Origin: Gentiana macrophylla
Taxonomy: Eukaryota; Streptophyta; Magnoliopsida; Gentianales; Gentianaceae
Assembly: GCA_026214975.1 (NCBI GenBank)
Contig: CM047806.1
Location: 2,765,822 to 2,829,821 of the forward strand
Length of the DNA stretch: 64,000 nt
Direction: 5' to 3'
Shown: one piece after another, positions 58,840 through 64,000 of the stretch
Position numbering within the stretch: the first letter of the stretch is position 1
How the letters are laid out: every line of letters begins with the position of its first letter
Position numbers and translations under genes: made by a program
The notes under the pieces: generated by a model
The model's database searches: none
What the model was told of the DNA's origin: nothing
The model's input: only the letters and a program-made list of their open reading frames with translations

Positions 58840-59390
58840 CGTGGGGGGGGGGAAGGAACACTCGGTACTATCACAAAATCGCACAGATTAGGAAACAGCG
58901 TTCTCGAGTTACTATGCTTAAAGGAATTGATGGTTCTTGGACTGAAGATGAAAATGAGATCAAGAAAATAATACAACAACAGTTTATTAATATTCATGCA
59001 AGCAGTTCGGCCGACATTGATATGAAACAACCTATAACTTTGCCTATTCTTGATGAGTCAGACTTGCGATTATTGAACCGAGATGTTTGCGAAAATGAGA
59101 TTGCTACGGCTATTTTTGAAATGGGTTCGTACCAAGCAGCAGGCCCGGACGGTCTACCTCCACTTTTCTATAAACGTCGTGGGAAATTCAGTAGTTCAGT
59201 TCGTCACTATGGCTTTCCAAAGTGGGACTTTCCAAGCCCATATGAATGAAATAGTTGTCTCTCTTATCCCCAAAATAGATAACCTGGAAGTGAGCTCCCA
59301 TTTTCGACCGATTGCGCTAGTGGATGTTATTGTCAAAATCATTACCAAAGTGTTGGGTAACCGCTTTATTTTGTCTTGAATAATATTCAA
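58840..59390 (+). pseudogene. LINE-1 fragment, continuation: RT N terminus
   Basis: After the TRIM the LINE continues in frame words: MLKGIDGSWTEDENEIKKII, then the RT start YQAAGPDGLPPLFYKR and, one frame over, VSLIPKIDNLEVSSHFRPIALVDVIVKIITKVLGNR. These are the first RT blocks of plant L1 LINEs. It ends abruptly near 59390, before the catalytic ADD block. Confidence 0.82.
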
Positions 59391-59513
59391 ATTTCACTAG
59401 ATCAACTTAAAACCCTTTTTTTCTTTTATATGAATTTGTTACGCTCATAATTTTTTTTTTGAGGAAACAAATAATTTTATTAAGCAATGTCCGCCAAACA
59501 AGCGGCTAGAACG

Positions 59514-60278
59514 TCATCCGGGGACGAGGAACCCCCAGAGAGTCCAAGCAGTAACATTCAAACCATATCTAGCTAAAAGATGTGCAGGAATATTCCCCAC
59601 ACGTCGAATGAAAGAAAAGGAAACATAAGTAAAGCTAGGCATATGAGCCAAACAATCCTGAACTAAACAGCCCAAAGCTGTGAGATCTACTCCGGGCTGT
59701 CGATTCGCGAAATGCACGCCAGACAATCACCCTCCACTTCGAGCTTCTGAATCCCTAAGTGCTCCTTCTCCTCCAAGGCCAAGGAAATAGCTTTGAGCTC
59801 CATATACTTCACAGGGCCACCTGGATCAAAGTGATATGCAAATGAGTGAAGGACTGATCCATTCGAGTCGCGGAAAATAACACCTATACCCACGCCTGCC
59901 TCAGTAACGGATGCGTCGACGTTACTTTTCACCACATCTGTCGTAGGCTTCACCATTTATCCGGTAGGTGGCGGTCCAGAGCATGTAACCGAAAGCTCTC
60001 TATAGCGTCTATATACTCAGCAGAAGCAGCCAAAGATCGCATACATACCGCTGAGACATAAACCGCATGATCGTCAAACACAGCAGAGCAGCACGCGTCT
60101 TCCAGATCCCCCACATAAGCCATACGAATTGCGCTGCATCCTGAACACCATGTTCCTCAATCAGCCTCATAAAGAACTCTGCAAAGGAGGCAGAGTGGAG
60201 ACGCTGCATGATTCCATAAAATGGCGACACCCTCCAAATCATGTCTGTCATCTCACACTCGAAGATCACGTGTTGCAT
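59514..60278 (-). pseudogene. LINE-2 C-terminal zinc-finger and RNase H region
   Basis: After the RT, QHVIFECEMTDMIW is the end of the zf-RVT region. Then comes an RNase H of LINE type: SNVDASVTEAGVGIGVIFRD, ELKAISLALEE, and a last block VSFSFIRRVGNIPAHLLARY. A second-frame stop near 59690 splits it. A C-terminal RNase H is typical of one plant L1 group. Confidence 0.78.
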
Positions 60279-60819
60279 TGTTTCCAGAGTCTCCTACATG
60301 CCAAGCAAATACCATCACCCATGTTCCGCCTTTGAAGACATTGGCCAATAGCAAGACAGTCGTGCAGGCATCGCCACAGAAAATGTTGAGTATGTGGCTG
60401 GACGGGAAGTTGTCAGCATCTCCTCCATATCTCATCCCCCTCACCCGACGTGGACGAGCCTACCCCTGACGATGGCCTGTAAAGTGATAAGGTCAAAAAA
60501 TACCCAGACCGGACAGTATAGACCCCCTCAGCGATCATAGTGCCAAATCCGTCGATCCGGGTGCCCTCTAAGGGCCACAGTGGTCTCTAATATAGCATCG
60601 AATTCCCAAGGTCTGAATAACTGCCTTACCCACTGCGTGTCCCACACTCTGGAACCAGGAATAAAGTGGTCTGAAACAGTAGAATCCACTGGGATCTCGT
60701 GTCTTGCAAAAGGAATACGAAACGAAGGTCACTAGTGGTCCATGCATCATGGAAGACGTACACCGACTCTCCATCTCCTACTCTCTATCTCATCCCATTG
60801 AGCAGGAGGTCCCGCCCCT

Positions 60820-62408
60820 CTAAAATAATGCGCCACAAATAGGATGGTCTAGCCCCCAATCCAGCCGCAAAAATTGTGGTATCTTCAAAGTACTTTGCAT
60901 GCAATACACAAGTGAGCCTGGACTACGCAAGATTCTCCATGATTGCTTTGCCAATAATGCCAAATTAAAACACTCCATGTCACGGAAACCCAAGCCCCCC
61001 AAATTCTTTGGCAGACAACAAGCGTCCCAGTTCTTCCAATGCATGCGCTTATTCTCAGTATCACCCCAAAAGAAGCCTCTAATCTCTTTCTCAAGTTCGC
61101 GGATTAGGGTGGTGGGTACCTTGAAGCATTGCATAATGTATGTAGGTATTTCCTGTAAAGACGATTTAATAAACACCTCATTCCCTGCAGGTGAGAGCAG
61201 TTTATCCTTCCAGCCAGCCACCTTCTTGCGAATTCTATCCCTCAAAAATTCAAACACCTGGCGCTTGTTCCGCCCTATCATGTATGGCAGCCCTAGATAC
61301 CTTCTCGAGCCATCCCCTAAAGGAATCTGCAACAAATCCGATAACATCTCCCGATCCTCCTCCGAAACCCCTTTCGAAAAGTACATACTAGATTTATGAA
61401 AATTAATAGCTTGTCCCGAAAGTGCCCCATACCTATCGAAGAGCTCAACCAATGTCTCCTCCACTCCACCCAAAAGCTCAAAACCATGCAATCACCCGCA
61501 AAGAGTAAATGGGAAATAGATACCTCATCTTCCCTGCCAAATCGAATACCCTGCAATGCCCCCAAGGAGACATAGTCATTAAGAAGAGCCGTGAAACCCT
61601 CAACGCAAATAATGAAAAGGAAGGGCGACAACGGATCTCCCTGTCGAATCCCTCTAGTCGGCATTATTCTGTTGTTGGGCTTTCCATTAATCAACACCCG
61701 GTAAGACACAGTCGTCACACATCGTCGCACTACATCAATAGAGGATAAAGGGAACCGCATGCGCTCCATGACCTTCCAGAGATATTGCCACTCCACCTGA
61801 TCAAAAGCCTTAGCCATATCCAGCCTCAAAGCCGTGTGATTGTCGCACCCCTGCTCCCCTACCTGCAAGGAGTGGAAAGCTTCAAAGGCAATAATCGCAT
61901 TGTCCGTGATAAGGCGGCCGGACACGAATGCGTTTTGATTTTCCGAAATCACATCACCAATTACTCCTTTCAGCCGGTTAATAATCACCCGAGAGATAAG
62001 TTTATAGATCGAGTTGCATAAAGCAATCGGTCGAAATTCAGTCATCACCGTGGGGGTAGCAACCTTTGGAATCAGCGAGATATAAGTTTCATTTAACGAT
62101 CTGAGAGATGCACCGTTGTTCAGAACATCCAACACTACTTTCAGAACATCTTCCCCGACAATGCTCCAAAATTTCTGCAGAAAAATGACATACATACCAT
62201 CGGGCCCAGACGACTTCCTTCCCGGCAACTGTTTCAATGCAACAGAAACTTCTTCTCTCGTGAAAGGGCCTGCTAAAAGCTGCTGCTGGTCAACATCAAT
62301 TTCGGCAAAGTGCAAGCCATCTAGATTAATAACAGCCCCATTAGATGAGTAAATGCTCTGAAAATAGTCCACCGCAACATGCTCCATATCTGCAGGCTCA
62401 TCGCGCAC
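60820..62408 (-). pseudogene. LINE-2 reverse transcriptase
   Basis: RT blocks in order: GRKSSGPDGMYVIFLQKFW, ETYISLIPKVATPTVMTEFR, SENQNAFVSGRLITDNAI, DMAKAFDQVEWQYLW, RGIRQGDPLSPFLFIICVEG and SHLLFAGDCM. The catalytic LLFADD word reads LLFAGD, so the first of the two Asp is Gly. A frameshift follows near 61490, and the thumb region (LGLPYMIGRNKRQVFEFLRD, GLGFRDMECFNLALLAKQSW) continues to 60820. The enzyme is inactive. Confidence 0.88.
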
Positions 62409-62805
62409 AACCCCTTGGGAATCATGCAGCGAATGAATGGAGTTTCGTTACGTCATAATTGATCACTTTTAAAAGAAAAAACAAACAAAGCCCTCATAAA
62501 ATGTCGTCTCTTAATAGAATACATCACCCGTCAAGAACAATTTTCAGATAACACTTTCCTTTTTCCAGGAAAGAAATAGAGATAACACTTTCCTTGTAGG
62601 TTTTTTTTTTTTTTTTTTTTTTCTTTTTTTCCTGGAAATATGCCAAACGGAAAAGTCGAAATGGCACCAAGTATATGTTCAATGGACATAACAATTTTAG
62701 GTTATCACTCCCGTATACAGCCGAGAATTTATGCAATTTTGACCATGATTACTATGATGACTACTCAAATAGTTTAATATTTTTAAAAAATAGATTAATT
62801 TGAAA

Positions 62806-63030
62806 AACGGCTATATCTTAATTAGGAAGGGTTCTCGCCTCGCCGATCCCCATGAAATGCGCGAGAGAGGTTAATCAGTGCACTGCAAGATGAGGAGTTG
62901 GGACTTGCTTTTATATCTTTTACCGAAAGTCGGCGCTACTTTACGGACTCGAACCCCCACCCTCCGGCTTTCAGACTCAGCGTGGATTACTCACTCCAAC
63001 CTTCTACTACTAGAGCTATATTCAGGGGAT
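62806..63030 (-). mobile_element. SINE, tRNA-derived, 225 bp
   Basis: Flanked by a perfect 19-base direct repeat (AAAATAGATTAATTTGAAA). On the minus strand the 5' part has a tRNA-like A box (TAGCTCTAGTAGTAGAAGG) and a B box (GGTTCGAGTCC at 62945-62955), the internal Pol III promoter. Long target duplications and this layout are diagnostic for a SINE. Related SINE family unknown. Confidence 0.82.
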
Positions 63031-63049
63031 AAAATAGATTAATTTGAAA

Positions 63050-63152
63050 TCTAAAGCATACATGTTGACGGTTAAATTAAGGGAAAAATACATTTTTTCA
63101 CATTTCCTTAAGAGATGCCAAATTGCCAGTGTTTATAATTCCAAAGGACATT
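63050..63152. other. Short AT-rich spacer
   Basis: No feature seen. Confidence 0.6.
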
Positions 63153-63387
63153 TGATGTAGCACATCCAAGCTAGATAATATATTTTATTATGTTTTAATT
63201 AGTTAATAGCCAAATGAGCTTTTTAAGTATTGTGTTAATATTAAATGGGTTTTGTAACCTATAAATAGCTTAAGTTTTCTATGTTGAGGTCATGATGTAA
63301 TCTTGAATCTATTTTCTCTTTTGAGAATGAATTATCCTTGAGCTTGGATTAGCTCGTTTTATCTGTTATTGTAGATATTCTACATCA
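63153..63387 (+). repeat. 5' LTR of an LTR element running off the window
   Basis: Starts TGATGTAG and ends CTACATCA (8-base inverted ends), 235 bases, with a TATA-like CTATAAATAG. A degraded tRNA-iMet primer site (GATATCAGAGC) follows after TTT. Confidence 0.75.
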
Positions 63388-63421
63388 TTTGATATCAGAG
63401 CTAGGGTTTTCCCCTTGCGGT

Positions 63422-63979
63422 ATGACGGCCAAAATGAGTCGGAAAGATAGTCGGATTCGCGACGGTGTTCGGAATTCGAAGATCCGATGAGATATCAATC
63501 AAAAAATTGGTCGTTTTACATCGGAGTTGAATCACAACAAAGGTGAAAATGGATGCTATGAAGAGGAGTGTTATCTGAGCGACTATATCACGTCTAGAAT
63601 CAGAATGAAGATTCGTTTCTTCAATGGAACATCAGACAATTTGGTTGATCGGATGGATGCACTTGAAGACTTTTCTGTGCAAATGGACATACCGGAGGAA
63701 TTGAAATGTAAAATAGCATCTTACGCCTTGAGAGGAGAAGCGGATAGATGGTGGCAGCATTTGCAGCTGGAACGGAATGAAAACGGGAAAGCAAAGCTCT
63801 TAAGCTGGCAGAAAATGAAGGACCTTTTACTAAACTGTTTCATGACCACCGGGTGTTCGACGAAAAGTGCATCAGGAATTTACATCGGTATCCAAGGTGA
63901 GAATGTTCAGTGCCATTTTCTGATGTGTTCAACCATACCACATCAATTAGAGAGACTCAAGCAAAAACAACACCTGTAA
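63422..63979 (+). pseudogene. Gag of the right-edge LTR element, with stop
   Basis: ATG 35 bases after the LTR. After 22 codons an in-frame TGA (63488-63490, CGA TGA) interrupts it. The frame then continues with a plant retrotransposon gag core (RMDALEDFSVQMDIPEELK, ALRGEADRWWQHLQLER and WQKMKDLLLNCF) containing the conserved WW. After about 63840 the similarity is lost, probably by a shift. Likely Ty3/gypsy-like by gag type, but pol is outside the window. Confidence 0.7.
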
Positions 63980-64000
63980 ATACCATGAAGCAAACTGAAG

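Larger units (their letters stand above)
59453..62447 (-). mobile_element. LINE-2: 5'-truncated L1-type LINE
   Basis: Minus-strand element with a poly(A) tail (the T run at 59451-59460). The imperfect target duplication is TTACG(C)TCATAATT at 59439-59452 and 62448-62460. It starts within the pre-RT linker, so the ORF1 and endonuclease parts are lost, which is typical of target-primed insertion. It contains RT, zinc-finger and RNase H regions in broken frames. Confidence 0.85.

Noticed and set aside
62941..63020. Functional tRNA gene
   Set aside because: A and B boxes are present but the sequence cannot fold as a cloverleaf with intact acceptor stem, and it lies in a 225-base unit with target duplications, so it is a SINE.

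Overview
The window is plant nuclear DNA, almost certainly from a dicot. It is AT-rich and dominated by nested transposable elements of plant type: Ty1/copia, Ty3/gypsy Athila-like, a TRIM, L1-type LINEs, a SINE, a Helitron remnant, and Mutator- and hAT-type MITEs. I see no organelle, rRNA or tRNA genes and no bacterial genes. The species cannot be named from the sequence.

The largest structure is a repeated block. Bases 1-16525 match 27705-42472 in order and orientation. The left copy ends at a run of exactly 100 N, so the window holds either a recent duplication or two haplotypes placed in tandem by scaffolding. The copies differ by whole insertions (a solo LTR and part of a MITE occur only on the left) and by many small mismatches. 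Many of the mismatches sit at CTG/CAG trinucleotides.

The host genes I can support are two tandem paralogues on the minus strand, called here gene A and gene B. They encode small cysteine-knot (knottin) proteins whose cysteine spacing resembles squash-type trypsin inhibitors. Each gene carries two knottin domains on separate exons. Each starts 88-90 bases after a TATA box with a hydrophobic, signal-peptide-like N terminus beginning MIKL. In gene A the two domains are joined in frame across a phase-1 intron. Its first domain is intact in both blocks, while its second is broken. Gene B is dismembered: one copia sits in its intron, and another copia, itself containing a 10.6 kb Athila-like element, sits in an exon. 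Its pieces therefore span 56069 down to 33249.

Layout: 1-16525 left block (gene A, copia-C remnant with a solo LTR inside it, gene B pieces, copia-A, start of copia-B). 16526-16625 gap. 16626-27704 intergenic DNA with a Helitron end, two hAT MITEs and local repeats. 27705-42472 right block. 40429-55783 full copia-B with the Athila element nested in its gag. 55784-56164 5' end and promoter of gene B. 56750-62447 two LINE fragments, one split by a TRIM. 62806-63030 SINE. 63153-63979 start of another LTR element that runs off the window.
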